Part shown: positions 10,131 to 21,589 of the stretch, in pieces
Layout of the letters: each line of letters starts with the position of its first letter
Position numbering within the stretch: the stretch's first letter is position 1
DNA from: Theocolax elegans
Taxonomy: Eukaryota; Arthropoda; Insecta; Hymenoptera; Cerocephalidae
Length of the DNA: 64,000 bases
Assembly (NCBI GenBank): GCA_026168455.1
Contig: CM047427.1
Location: 62,500,162-62,564,161 of the forward strand
Reading direction: 5' to 3'
The notes under the pieces: model-generated
The model's input: only the letters and a program-made list of their open reading frames with translations
What the model was told of the DNA's origin: nothing
Databases searched by the model: none
Position numbers and translations under genes: made by a program

Positions 10131-12266
10131 GGGGACTTGGTTAGATGGCGGGAGTGAGTGTGGACGTGTGTGGGAGCGGCTCCGCATAAAGCTTACGTTA
10201 TTTAAGATATTGGGATAAAAACCTAGCAATTAAGTATAGGAACAATAAAAGTAAAGTACTGTGAAAGTGAGAGATAATAAAGTTATAAGTAAAAAGTGTA
10301 GAAAGAAGTAATAGAGAGCGAACAAAGAGTGGCGAATTTTGTAGGTTAGGAAAACGATGAACACCAGGAGGGTGGCGATGGGAGAAGGTGATAACGGAAT
10401 GGCGTTGAACGAGAAGGATGGAAATGGCCAAGTAAACAAACCTAGTAAGGTAATTGGTGCAGGACGGTCCACGAAGAGCCCGGAGATGACGGATAAAGGA
10501 AAAGAAGGGGCCAAGAAGGAGGGCATCAAAAAGCAAACGACGCTTGACGGTTTCCGCAAGGTAAAATTTGAAGACGAAGAAAAATTTAAAGAGTTAAAAG
10601 CGAAAGTCATGGAAGAACTCAATAAAGTTAGACAGGAAAAAGTAAAAATGGAAAAGATAAAGATAGAAATAAATGCATGGGAAGTCGAAGTAACGGAAAA
10701 AATTGAAAACATCGAGGCGCGCTTCCGAGAATTAGAAGAAAGGGAGAAGGTCAGAGACGCGAGAATCGAGGCAGTCGAAGAAAGGTGTCTTAGATGGACG
10801 AGTGAGGGCGACATAGGATTAGAGTCAGAAGTCGCGAGTATTGTAAGCTATGGCACGAACAGAAGCACGTTTAGCGCGAGATCAGCTATGAGCGAAACAG
10901 GCAGCGTATGCATATCCGAAAAAGAAGCAAATGGATTGAAAAAACTATTGTACGAACAAGATAAAAATAGCAGACAGGATAATTTTATAATAAAAGTATG
11001 AGAGTAAGTGAAGTGGATAAAAAAACATTTTGATATGGACACAAGATTTCATAAAAAATTGACTAGGATTAGAGGTTACAATAGTTAACGCGCGCTTGAG
11101 TGGAAGTGTTATAGTAGCAAAAGTAGCAAATGGAATGGAAAAAAACTTAATTATGAAGAACAAAAGCAAACTTGCAGGGACAAAATATTTTATTGAATAT
11201 GACCTGAGTTACGAAGACAGGAAGATTCAGGAGGAAATTAACAGATGGATAAAATCCATGCGTGAAAAAGGAATAACAGTAAAATCAGGTGCGAAGAAAA
11301 TATTTGTAAACAACGTATGGATCTACTGGGAGAATAAACAGAAAATAGAAGAAATGGTGATGGAAGCCGAAAGAAAAAAAAAGCGAGCAGAAAGGAACTG
11401 CGGTTATAATACAAAACAGTGAGAGTGAGAGGAATGAGGTTTTAACATAAATCAGAAATGGTGTGAAAAAATAGAGAGTGAAGAGGAAGAAGAAAAATAC
11501 TTATGGCAGGTAGGAAGAAAAATAATTTTTGGAACGTAGCAGGACTGATAAATAAAGATAAGGAATTTTGGGAATTCATAAAAGAAAACGATTTTGTATG
11601 TTTAGCAGAGACATGGATAGAAGAAAAAGAGGAGAAAATCCTAAAAGATTATTTACCAAAGGATTCAACTGGTCGATCATCAAAGCAAAAAGATTTTTTA
11701 AAAAAGGAAGAGCGAAAGGTGGTTTTTTAATCGGAGTGAAGAAAGGCTGGTGTCAAGTGGAAGGAGAAGCTGGCTTTGAAGTTATGGAAGGTTTGATAAA
11801 ATCTCAAATCAGTGTAGGAAGAGAGAATACACAAGTGAATATATGGTCTGTATACAATAGCGGAAGTTTAGAGAAAATATGGCAACGAATTGAGGAAGAT
11901 AGCTATATGGATAAGCAGGTGATATTAATAATAGGAGAAGAAGGTAAATTCATGAACTGTGATGTGATTGGAGATATAGAAACCAGAAAAAGTAAAGATA
12001 AAACGATAGGCAAGGAAGGAAAAGACTTCATAGAAAAAATTGAAAATAAAGGATGGAATATATTAAACGGATGTACAACAGGAGATGAAAAGGAGAATAT
12101 ACTTTTGTTGGAAGCAGAGGAAGTTCAGTCATTGACTATGCAATCGCAAACGAGAAGCAAAAATATAACAAAGGAATTTAAGGTGATAGAGAGAGTAGAG
12201 CCAGATCACTTACCGATAAAGATATTGATAAGAAAAGAGGAATATGAAAATAAACGGAGGAAGATT
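10131..12266 (+). pseudogene. LINE-A copy 2: ORF1 and part of the endonuclease
   Basis: The 5' UTR is as in copy 1. ORF1 starts at 10357 and is open for 214 codons; a lost base near 10996 stops it. The RRM and C-terminal part then continues in another frame (11096-11422: SGSVIVAKVANGMEKNL, GTKYFIEYDLSYEDRKIQEE), which recalls L1-type ORF1 C-terminal domains. ORF2 begins near 11503 (MAGRKKN, then FWNVAGL..KDKEFW and AETW, the N-terminus of an APE endonuclease). It frameshifts near 11660 into the frame of 11568-12314 and is cut at 12264 by the unit 2/3 junction, before any RT domain. Confidence 0.75.
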
Positions 12267-12904
12267 TTCAACTTGACATCATGCATGCAGCTTTATAATT
12301 TCTTATTTATCTAATTATAAGTGTAAATCAATGCAATTAAGTTTGTTTTCCGATCAACTTTTATATTACTTAAAAAAACTTAATTAATAATCTTCAATGA
12401 CTGGGTGTAATAAAGTTAGTTCGAAATAGCATTATTTTATTCATTTTATGCATATTTAGTTTATTTTATACTTTCATATGAACTATGACAATAAGTATTA
12501 ATCCTTAAGGTTAATATAAATGTAAGGGGTATTATAATAAGTGAAATATTTTATAGAATCTAAATTTAAATTTTAAAAAAAATTCATTAAATATCGTCAA
12601 ATATTTTTTTTTAGCTCGTGCATTAATATTTAAATAATAACTGCAAATATTATCAATATTTAATCGTAAGTTTTTTTGCAGTATGTGTTTAAAAATTAAG
12701 TTTTTTATTTTTTCTATGTAGATTTAATAGATTAATATTTTTTTGTAATAAACAAATACTGTTTTCAAAAAGTTAATACGAATGATTAATTAATGTTATT
12801 ATATTATTTAATGTAAACAATTTTGTTTTCTCGTGATAATATAATACAGTTACTTATTTTTTATTGCTTTTATTAGACCTCAAAAAATGTGTTATTTTTT
12901 GTAG

Positions 12905-13115
12905 ATGCTGGTGTAGACCAAGAAGTTTTTGAAAGTATTGATGATGTTTTTCTTAATGAATTATTTTCTAATGCAGAATGTGGTTATAAACGCAAATTTA
13001 TGATTCGATTTGATGCATGGAAAAAAATGTACACCCCGATCCTTCGAACACACCAAATATTGATCTTTCACAAATCCCTACATTACCAATTTCATCATCA
13101 TCTACTAACTCATCA
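12905..13115 (+). CDS. SAM-like gene, exon 2 (copy 3)
   Basis: Same sequence as copy 1, including the 7-A frameshift and the shortened CA|GTCAGT end. It is the copy nearest exon 3, but LINE-A and all later insertions lie between them. Copies 1 and 3 share the short form, so the short form arose before the last duplication, or copy 2 carries the ancestral state. Confidence 0.5.
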
Positions 13116-13417
13116 GTCAGTACTGGTTTCTAACAATTTTACTTATTTTTATTTGTTTTTGAGAAATTTTAATTTAAATTTAAAACTACAGCTGGGGACT
13201 TGGTTAGATGGCGGGAGTGAGTGTGGACGTGTGTGGGAGCGGCTCCGCATAAAGCTTACGTTATTTAAGATATTGGGATAAAAACCTAGCAATTAAGTAT
13301 AGGAACAATAAAAGTAAAGTACTGTGAAAGTGAGAGATAATAAAGTTATAAGTAAAAAGTGTAGAAAGAAGTAATAGAGAGCGAACAAAGAGTGGCGAAT
13401 TTTGTAGGTTAGGAAAA

Positions 13418-14514
13418 CGATGAACACCGAGGAGGGTGGCGATGGGAGAAGGTGATAACGGAATGGCGTTGAACGAGAAGGATGGAAATGGCCAAGTAAA
13501 CAAACCTAGTAAGGTAATTGGTGCAGGACGGTCCACGAAGAGCCCGGAGATGACGGATAAAGGAAAAGAAGGGGCCAAGAAGGAGGGCATCAAAAAGCAA
13601 ACGACGCTTGACGGTTTCCGCAAGGTAAAATTTGAAGACGAAGAAAAATTTAAAGAGTTAAAAGCGAAAGTCATGGAAGAACTCAATAAAGTTAGACAGG
13701 AAAAAGTAAAAATGGAAAAGATAAAGATAGAAATAAATGCATGGGAAGTCGAAGTAACGGAAAAAATTGAAAACATCGAGGCGCGCTTCCGAGAATTAGA
13801 AGAAAGGGAGAAGGTCAGAGACGCGAGAATCGAGGCAGTCGAAGAAAGGTGTCTTAGATGGACGAGTGAGGGCGACATAGGATTAGAGTCAGAAGTCGCG
13901 AGTATTGTAAGCTATGGCACGAACAGAAGCACGTTTAGCGCGAGATCAGCTATGAGCGAAACAGGCAGCGTATGCATATCCGAAAAAGAAGCAAATGGAT
14001 TGAAAAAACTATTGTACGAACAAGATAAAAATAGCAGACAGGATAATTTTATAATAAAATGTATGAGAGTAAGTGAAGTGGATAAAAAAACATTTTGATA
14101 TGGACACAAGATTTCATAAAAAATTGACTAGGATTAGAGGTTACAATAGTTAACGCGCGCTTGAGTGGAAGTGTTATAGTAGCAAAAGTAGCAAATGGAA
14201 TGGAAAAAAACTTAATTATGAAGAACAAAAGCAAACTTGCAGGGACAAAATATTTTATTGAATATGACCTGAGTTACGAAGACAGGAAGATTCAGGAGGA
14301 AATTAACAGATGGATAAAATCCATGCGTGAAAAAGGAATAACAGTAAAATCAGGTGCGAAGAAAATATTTGTAAACAACGTATGGATCTACTGGGAGAAT
14401 AAACAGAAAATAGAAGAAATGGTGATGGAAGCCGAAAAGAAAAAAAGCGAGCAGAAAGGAACTGCGGTTATAATACAAAACAGTGAGAGTGAGAGGAATG
14501 AGGTTTTAACATAA
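13418..14514 (+). pseudogene. LINE-A copy 3 ORF1 (coiled coil, RRM-like)
   Basis: The ATG at 13420 is put out of frame by an inserted G (ACCGAGG for ACCAGG), so the open frame starts at 13436. It runs 220 codons, with a Lys/Glu coiled coil at about residues 60-140 and a Ser-rich stretch (STFSARSAMSETGS). A one-base change near 14094 ends it. The frame at 14161-14514 continues with the L1-like C-terminal half (GTKYFIEYDLSYEDRKIQEE). The homologous regions in copies 1 and 2 break at the same A-run, so the lesion there probably predates the duplications. Confidence 0.7.
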
Positions 14515-14569
14515 ATCAGAAATGGTGTGAAAAAATAGAGAGTGAAGAGGATTAGAAGAAAAATAGCTT

Positions 14570-15785
14570 ATGGCAGGTAGGAAGAAAAATAATTTTTTGG
14601 AACGTAGCAGGACTGATAAATAAAGATAAGGAATTTTGGGATTTCATAAAAGAAAACGATTTTGTATGTTTAGCAGAGACATGGATAGAAGAAAAAGAGG
14701 AGAAAATCCTAAAAGATTATTTACCAAAGGAATTCAACTGGTCGATCATCAAAGCAAAAAGATTTTTTAAAAAAGGAAGAGCGAAAGGTGGTTTTTTAAT
14801 CGGAGTGAAGAAAGACTGGTGTCAAGTGGAAGGAGAAGCTGGCTTTGAAGTTATGGAAGGTTTGATAAAATCTCAAATCAGTGTAGGAAGAGAGAATACA
14901 CAAGTGAATATATGGTCTGTATACAATAGCGGAAGTTTAGAGAAAATATGGCAACGAATTGAGGAAGATAGCTATATGGATAAGCAGGTGATATTAATAA
15001 TAGGAGAAGAAGGTAAATTCATGAACTGTGATGTGATTGGAGATATAGAAACCAGAAAAAGTAAAGATAAAACGATAGGCAAGGAAGGAAAAGACTTCAT
15101 AGAAAAAATTGAAAATAAAGGATGGAATATATTAAACGGATGTACAACAGGAGATGAAAAAGGAGAATATACTTTTGTTGGAAGCAGAGGAAGTTCAGTC
15201 ATTGACTATGCAATCGCAAACGGAGAAGCAAGAAATATAACAAAGGAATTTAAGGTGATAGAGAGAGTAGAGCCAGATCACTTACCGATAAAGATATTGA
15301 TAAGAAAAGAGGAATATGAAAATAAAACGGAGGAAGAGGCAGAAAATAGTTATGAAAACAAATTGAAGGAAGTGTGGAATGAAGAAACGATTGCAGTGTT
15401 CAAAACAGGAACGGAGACCTTAGAGAAAGAAGAAATAGAATCGGATACTGTAGAAAGGAGATGGAATGACACTAAAGAAATAATTCATAAATATGTGCCA
15501 AAAAAAGAAATAAAAGTAACAAAATGGAAGTTAGGTACAAAAAAATGGTGGAACAAGGAATGTACAAGGACAAAAAGAAAAGCATGGAAAATTTTCATAA
15601 AATGGAGGGCAGGAAAAACACAAAAAGAAAACTATCTGACAGCAAGAAGAATATGGAAGGAGACATGTGAGGAAAGAAAGAAAATGAAAACAGAAGAAGA
15701 AGAGACAGAGTTAAGAGAAATTAAAGACGAAAGTCAAGTTTGGAAATTCCTAAACAAAGGAAGGAAAAAGAAGGAAGCAACATAA
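14570..15785 (+). pseudogene. LINE-A ORF2, APE-type endonuclease and linker
   Basis: ORF2 opens near 14570, but an extra T near 14600 shifts it. From 14640 the segment reads ENDFVCLAETW, the conserved metal-binding Glu of APE endonucleases. The long frame 14805-15785 (326 codons) continues with the nicking domain: IIGEEGKF stands where GDFNA is usual, which would lose the conserved Asp/Asn. Then come SRGSSVIDYAIANGEA and VEPDHLPIKI (the S/P-D-H motif with its catalytic His). The second half is a Lys/Glu-rich linker. The frame stops at 15783 and homology resumes at about 15787. The altered GD.N motif and frameshifts argue that this copy is dead. Confidence 0.75.
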
Positions 15786-15869
15786 AACAATATTAGCGAA
15801 CAAGAATGGAAAGAACACTTTAGGAACCTATTAGAAGGTTCAGATAAAAGGCAGTTAGGAGAAAAAAGA

Positions 15870-16425
15870 GTGTCCGCCACAGAAAAGTCAAAAGATGAAG
15901 AGATAACAGCAGCGGAAATAAGTAGTGCTTGGAAAAGAATAAAAAAGAAAAAAGCAGCAGGCTGGGACGGAATATCAATTGAAACGTGGATTAACTGTGG
16001 AGCAGGACTGAAAAACAAATTAATAGGTATAATAGGAAAAATATGGCAAGGGGAGCAAATCCCGGTAGACTGGAGAACTGCAATAATAGTACCACTGTAT
16101 AAAAAAGGAAATAAGGAAGAAACAAAAAATTACAGAGGCATATCGTTACTGTCAATAGCATACACAATATATGCAGAAGTATTAAGAAGAAGAATGGAAG
16201 AAGAAGTAAAGAAAAAGAAATTAATTCTAGAAGGTCAAGCAGGATTTACGAAAGGTAGATCTACGATAGACAATATCTACATACTAGATCACATAATCAA
16301 GATGGAAAAAAGAAAGAAAAGGAAAATTTATGCGCTGTTTGTAGATCTAAAGGCAGCATTCGACACGGTAAAAAGAGAGAAATTATGGAAAACATTGGAA
16401 GACATGGGAATTAGCAAGTACTTAA
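15870..16425 (+). CDS. LINE-A ORF2, reverse transcriptase, 5' half
   Basis: This is the N-terminal half of the RT domain. Visible blocks are KKKAAGWDGIS (block 1/2), AIIVPLYKKGNKEETKNYRG (block 2a), AGFTKGRSTIDNIYILDHII (block 3) and YALFVDLKAAFDTVKREKLW (block A, first catalytic Asp). The frame is open up to SKY-L at 16424, where the TTAA of the piggyBac insertion interrupts it. The residues that follow in the same frame (to 16535) are transposon sequence. The missing half begins at 19769. Confidence 0.8.
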
Positions 16426-17028
16426 CCCCCCTGCGTAAGCGTTTTCCCCGACTTTTCCATCACCAAATGCATACTTTTTTTATTTGCTTGTTCAGAAAAG
16501 AAAGTTACTTTTCTATATGTTTTCGAGATCGCTGAATACGAATTTGATGTCAGAATAATAAAATTCAAAATGGCAGGTGGTAAAATTCAAGGTGGTAGGT
16601 TCAACATAGCCGATTTGAGATTATTGCTTGTGAGTAATGCACGCGACGAGCAATACACAAAATTGTAGATAAGTTGATAAAACATTTGGAATAAGTGTTT
16701 TATTCTAATATAACCCGACAGATTATTTTCAAAGAATTCTGCCTCCGTATTGAGACGATTTATATTTTCGTGCCTAGAAACACTATCCTTCATCTAAAAT
16801 TTCTTGGATCATGATTTCTTCTTTTGCAGTTATTGCTGTAATATAATTTGTATACATCTAGGAAGTGGTTACAAAAAAGTATAGAAGAATCATTGCGGTC
16901 TTTCATATTTATAAAATATAAATATATTCTGTTTCATAACGTATAAAGTTTTACCATTCTTTCATATTTATAATTTTCATTGTTTGAGCACTATTTCAAA
17001 TCAATTTCAAAGGTGAATGATTTCACAA

Positions 17029-18745
17029 TGCCTAAGAGAGTTAGTAAGAGAGATACTAAGAATAGTTCAGATTCAGACACTTCTGGTGAAGAGTTGAACA
17101 ACTTATCATCTGAAAAAGAATTTTCCGAAGATGAAGCAGCTAATGATTTTGAATCTGACGATGATGACGGCGAAGATGTACCATTGATAAACTGGAAGCA
17201 AATCCAAGCCAATAAGCCAATTGATGCTATGCGTTTTTCTTTCAAAGGTGAACCCGGTATCAAAGTTCCTGTTGATAAAAATTGGACTCAACTGGACTAT
17301 GTGAAACTGTTTCTCGATGATACAATAATGAACATGATTATTACCGAGACTAATCGGTATGCTGAGCAGTTCAAACAAAATTCAAATCCCAAGAGAAAAG
17401 GACCAAGTACGGCTGGATTCCAGTAACTTATGATGAGATGTGGGCATTCATCGCTGTTCTTATATATCAGGCTATAATTATAAAGCCAAAACAGCGATGG
17501 TATTGGTCCAAAAACAAAATGTTTGAAACGTCTTTTATCCAGCAACTTATGACTCTAACTAGATTCGAAATGATTATGAAGTTTTTGCATTTCGCCAATA
17601 ACGAAAAGTTTGTCCCTTCAACTCATCCTCAACCAAAATTGAAAAAAATTTGGGAAATATACGATGGTCTAAATAAAAACTTTGAAAAAATCTATGTACC
17701 TGAAAGAGACATAAGCATCGATGAGAGTTTGATGTCAAGCAAACACAACCTTAGTTATTTACAATTCATTCCTTCAAAACGTGCTATGTTTGGTTTGAAA
17801 TTTTTCATGATGTGTGAAAGTAAAAGTGGTTATATAGTCAAAACTATCTTGTATACAGGTAAAGATACAGAGAAAGATGAGGCTACAGAGAATGTCAGTG
17901 TAACTACTTCAGTTGTCTTGAAAATCTGTGAGAAATTACTTTATAAAGGTTACTGTTTGGTAATGGATAATTTTTATAATTCTCCAGAACTATTTGAAAT
18001 ATTGTTGTCAAAACAAACGGATGCTTATGGAACTATAAGGAAAAATCGTAAGAGTCTCCCTGATAATTTTTCAAAATCAAAATTGAAGAAAGGTGAAGCT
18101 GTATGTTGGATGAAGGCAGGTATTGTTGTAATGAAGTGGCACGATAAAAAAGATGCATGCTTGATGAGTACTTGCCATGATGTTTCTTTCAAGGAAGTTA
18201 CACCAAAATACGGAGAAAAACAATTGAAACCATCAATTGTGCTTGACTATAATCTCACAATAGGAGGAGTAGACAAAGCTGATCAGCAAATGCTATCGTA
18301 CACACTAATGAGAAAGCAACAAAGGAAGTATTATAAAAAACTATTCCGACATCTTTTGGATCAATGTTTTTTCAACGCTTATACTTTATATAAAAAATAT
18401 AAAGATAACAAATATGAACATCTTGCTTTCATGACTCAGCTGATTGTACAAATAATGAAGGTACACTTGAAAGATGGACCACTCACAAGGATAGGGAGAC
18501 CAAGAATAGAACGTTCTCTATACGGCGATAGTACTTCCGCCAGGTTATCAGCAAGACACTTTCCTAAATCAATACCTCCTACTGAGAAAAAAATGCATCC
18601 AACGCGAAGATGCGTTGTCTGTTGCAAGAAACGTGAAGGACAAAAAGCAGTGAGGAAGGAATCTTCTTATTACTGCAAAGAATGTGACGTCGGCTTGTGC
18701 GTGGACCCTTGCTTCGAGATTTACCATACAAAAGAAGAATTTTGA
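17029..18745 (+). pseudogene. piggyBac transposase, one frameshift
   Basis: This is a DDE_Tnp_1_7 family transposase (cut-and-paste, TTAA target). The start chosen is ATG at 17029 (MPKRVSKRDT); the frame runs to a stop at 17426 with an acidic N-terminus (SDSDTSGEE...DDDDGED). One base is wrong near 17417, and the next frame supplies WIPVTYDEMWAFIAVLIYQA and the catalytic core to 18745. The three catalytic Asp are present: ISIDESLM, LVMDNFYNSPE and GGVDKADQQM. The C-terminus has a Cys-rich zinc domain (CVVCCKKR, CKECDVGLCVDPC). Total length is about 570 residues, normal for the family. With one lesion in an otherwise intact gene, this looks recently inactivated, or the shift is a sequencing error. 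Confidence 0.88.
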
Positions 18746-19768
18746 AGGAAAAATGTTGAGATCGTAGACCAAAAAATACATCACAGTACCACATCACAGT
18801 ACTGCATCACATGAACGAACTAAAAGAATGAAGACTGAGAGAATACAAAAATAATCAGAAATGAGTACGTAAAATATGTAAAAATACAAAAAAATATAAA
18901 CTAAAAAATTCAAAAAAATTTAAAAATTTAAAAAATTACAAAAAAAAAATACAAAAATACAAAAATTACAAAAAAACATAAGGGATGTCAAATCGAACTG
19001 TGGAGCCTCCACGTGGCACATCCTGGGTATACTTTTTCTTCACCAAAATAGAGCTAATCCCAGTCGTAATTCCTACAGTTAGAGTATCACATTCGCTGTC
19101 ATACATAGAAACTTCAATTTCTCAACTCGATTGATATTTTACCACACGTGATTATGTAACTGTTATAGATCCTAAAATATTCCATACTAAAATCCCATAG
19201 TATTTCACATCACTAAGATAGATATTTAAATCCGCCATATTGGTTCTGCCATTTCGAATTTTAGCATTCTGACTTTGAATTCGGACTCACTAATCCCAAA
19301 AACTTCCAGATTATAATTTTCAAAACAGAATCTTGACATTCATCACTATTACACACAAATATAGCCATCAAAGCCGCCATTTTGAGTCCGCCATTGTGAA
19401 TTTTGAAATTCTGACTTTGTATTTGGACTCAGCGATCCCAAAAACCCCCGAGTGAGAATTTTGAGACTGATTTGAAGGATTTTCGCGACTCGAATGACAC
19501 ATAAAAAATTGCAATAATAATGGAATTTTTTGGTAAATTATTACATTTTTTTGAGGAATTTTGGAAACAGTTATTGGATATAATCGAAAGTTTAATTCAG
19601 CTAATCTTAAAGAGAAAGTCCTCAGCTTTATTTTGCGGGATCGTACGTACTCTAAAAATGTATCAGTTAAAAGTTATAGCCAAAAACATCTGGACGAGAT
19701 ATCTCGTCCTACTGGCTACGGTAAAAACCTTGTTTGGACGAGATATCTCGGGATACTGCGCCAGGGGA
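18746..19768 (+). other. piggyBac 3' region with subterminal repeats
   Basis: No gene. The 3' UTR contains an A-rich tract (18880-18980) and two direct repeats of about 85 bp (GCCAT...GAATTTT..ATTCTGACTTTG..GGACTCA..ATCCCAAAAAC) starting near 19226 and 19373. The right terminus contains two copies of TGGACGAGATATCTCG. Confidence 0.75.
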
Positions 19769-21147
19769 TTAATAGAGAGAATAAAAGGAATATATGAGGA
19801 GACGAAAGTGAGGATAAGGACAACAAATGTAATGATAGAAGAATTTTGGCTTACTAAGGGCCTGAGGCAAGGATGTGTATTAAGTCCCTTGTTATTTAAT
19901 CTATATATAGCAGATTTGGAGAATGAGTTTAAGAAGAGGAATCTAGGTGGAATATGCATTGGAAAAAATAGGATCTGGTCACTGGCATACGTAGATGATC
20001 TAGTAATTCTAGGAAAAAACGCAGAAGCAATGAAAGATACGATGGGTACACTAAGAAAATTTTTAAAAGAAAAGAGTTTAATTCTAAATGTGGAAAAAAC
20101 AAAAATGATGGTAATCAATAAAGGTAGGAAAGGTAAAAAAGAAGTATGGAAATGGGAAGAGAAAAATATAGAAGAGGTGGATACTTTCAAATATCTAGGA
20201 TTTACTTTCAACTCAAAAAGAAATTACGAAGACCATTTCAAGGAATTAAAGAAAAAAGGAATATACGCAGCAAAACAAGCGTGGAGCTTAGGAGAAAGAA
20301 AATGTAATAACAATTTCAAAAGAAGAAAAATGTTATTTGAATACTTAGTTAGGAGTGTAATAGAGTACGGGGTAGAAATTTGGGGACTAGAGGAAGTTAG
20401 AGAATTAGAAAAAATTAAAACAGATTACTATAGGTGGACGCTAGGCTTAGATTTCTGTACACCAAGATACATAGTTTACAAAGAGACCGATAATACGAAA
20501 TTGAAAATAGAATGGGGAATTAGAGTACTAAAGTTCGAAGAAAAGATAAGGATCCTAGATAGCGATAGGCTAATAAAGCAATGTTGGGAAGAAAAAAGGT
20601 TAGAAGAAAGTAGTCAAAATAGGAAAAGTAAATTGGATGGTTTTTTGAATAACATAGGGCTTAGTAGTATAGAGTTAAGGACACTAAAAGATTTAGGAAA
20701 AGATACGAAAAAGGAGGTACGGGATAGGGCAAAAGATATTGAAAATCAGGAAATTCTAAGAAAAATCAGAGATGCGAAATATAATATAATGTATAAGGAT
20801 ATATGCGTAGAAACAGGATTACCTAAATATTTAAGACAAAGTCAAAAAAATCTTGATATAAAAAACATAGCTAGGATCAGGTGTGAAAACGTAGAAAGGG
20901 GAAATAAATACTGGCTACCACAAAAAGATAAAGAATGTATTTTATGTAAAAAGGATTTAGGCACATGGACACTTATTGTATAACTGAAAAAACAAGAAAA
21001 TATGTAAGCGAAATAAAAATGGAAAATGTAGATATAAGTAAGATAGTTAAGTCAGACATAAAGACTTTTGAAGTGTTAAAAGCGATAAAAATGATAGATA
21101 AAAATATAGATAGTGAGGAAAAAAACAAAGATATTCCAAAGAAATAA
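19769..21147 (+). pseudogene. LINE-A ORF2, reverse transcriptase 3' half and C-terminus
   Basis: Coding resumes right after TTAA with IERIKGIYEETKVRIRTTN. RT blocks follow: GLRQGCVLSPLLFNLYIADL (block B) and LAYVDDLVILGKNAE (block C; YVDD with both catalytic Asp instead of the more common YADD). Block D/E follows (FKYLGFTFNSKRNYEDHFKE), then the conserved C-terminal part (MLFEYLVRSVIEYGVEIWGL, LDFCTPRYIV). The frame ends at 20983, just inside a Cys-rich knuckle (CILCKKDLGT). The second half of the knuckle (DTYC) lies in the overlapping frame 20965-21147, so one frameshift separates them. A reported start at 19520 lies in piggyBac sequence and is not real. Confidence 0.82.
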
Positions 21148-21501
21148 ATAGTAGAGAGTTAGAACAAAATTAGGAAAATAGAACAGAAAACGAGATAGGG
21201 TTGCAGGACAGGGAAAATAAAATTTAAAAGAAAAAGGAAAGAAATGTTAACAAGAGTGTGTACGTATGCAGTATGTATATATGTTCAAATGTATGTGTAT
21301 GTATGGATGTTAGATATAAAATGTAAATAAAGAATGGAAGGATGTAAATACAACTAAAATTAAAATTAAAATGCTGTAAAAAATATGTATAGTGAAAAGT
21401 GATGAAGTATTTTAAGTTATAAATGTAAACCAAGTCCATTTCTGAGCCGAAAGGCTGAAATCTTATCTTATATTATATTAAAGTGGATCGACTTTTGGTC
21501 T
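21148..21501 (+). other. LINE-A 3' UTR
   Basis: No gene. Purine-rich, then a stretch with TATG-rich repeats, ending at the hairpin-like GAGCCGAAAGGCTGAAATC. Reverse-strand frames here are chance. Confidence 0.6.
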
Positions 21502-21531
21502 CCGGTTCTCCGGTTCTCCGGTTCTCCGGGT
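21502..21531. repeat. 9-bp tandem repeat (CCGGTTCTC)
   Basis: Three and a half copies of CCGGTTCTC sit immediately before a T/A-rich stretch, next to the end of LINE-A. Confidence 0.8.
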
Positions 21532-21589
21532 TTTTAAAAATGCATTTTTATAGTTTCAAAGTTTTATTTTAATTGGACTTTACACTTTT

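Larger units (their letters stand above)
4374..12270 (+). repeat. Segmental duplication, units 1 and 2 (unit 3 starts at 12270)
   Basis: Unit 1 (about 4374-8440) and unit 2 (about 8441-12264) share the same order: degenerate repeat, 53-bp-TIR element, exon 2 of the SAM-like gene, then the 5' part of LINE-A. Unit 1 stops inside LINE-A ORF1 and jumps back at the shared string AAAAGT. Unit 2 stops in the LINE-A endonuclease (GGAGGAAGA), has about 8 bp of filler, and resumes at TTGACATCATGCATGC, where unit 3 begins. Each later unit keeps more LINE-A. Unit 1 differs from unit 2 mainly by the 1444-bp MITE. Similarity is close to identity, so the events are recent. Confidence 0.85.
16426..19768 (+). 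mobile_element. piggyBac-type DNA transposon inserted at TTAA
   Basis: A 3343-bp insert is flanked by TTAA (16422-16425 and 19769-19772). The left end is CCCCCCTGCGTAAGCG; the inverse right end reads TCCCCTGGCGCAGTATCCCG, so terminal repeats are short and imperfect. Subterminal repeats are clearer: 16533-16580 (TTGATGTCAGAATAATAAAA region) is inverted relative to two direct copies at about 19250-19300 and 19390-19445 (GAATTTT...ATTCTGACTTTG). The palindrome CGAGATATCTCG occurs at about 19695 and 19739, each after TGGA. Removing the insert and one TTAA returns the LINE-A RT to a continuous frame (TAC TTA ATA GAG). Confidence 0.9.
13194..21470 (+). mobile_element. LINE-A copy 3, near full-length, split by piggyBac
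   Basis: This non-LTR retrotransposon has a 5' UTR (13194-13420), ORF1 (13418-14514), ORF2 endonuclease and RT (about 14570-16425 and 19769-21147) and a 3' UTR. It ends near AGCCGAAAGGCTGAAATC (about 21440-21460). Without the piggyBac insert it is about 4.9 kb. It is the only copy here with an RT. The 3' end has no clear poly(A); an AT-rich stretch follows. Related elements are, as I recall, common in ant genomes. The clade is not assigned. Confidence 0.8.
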
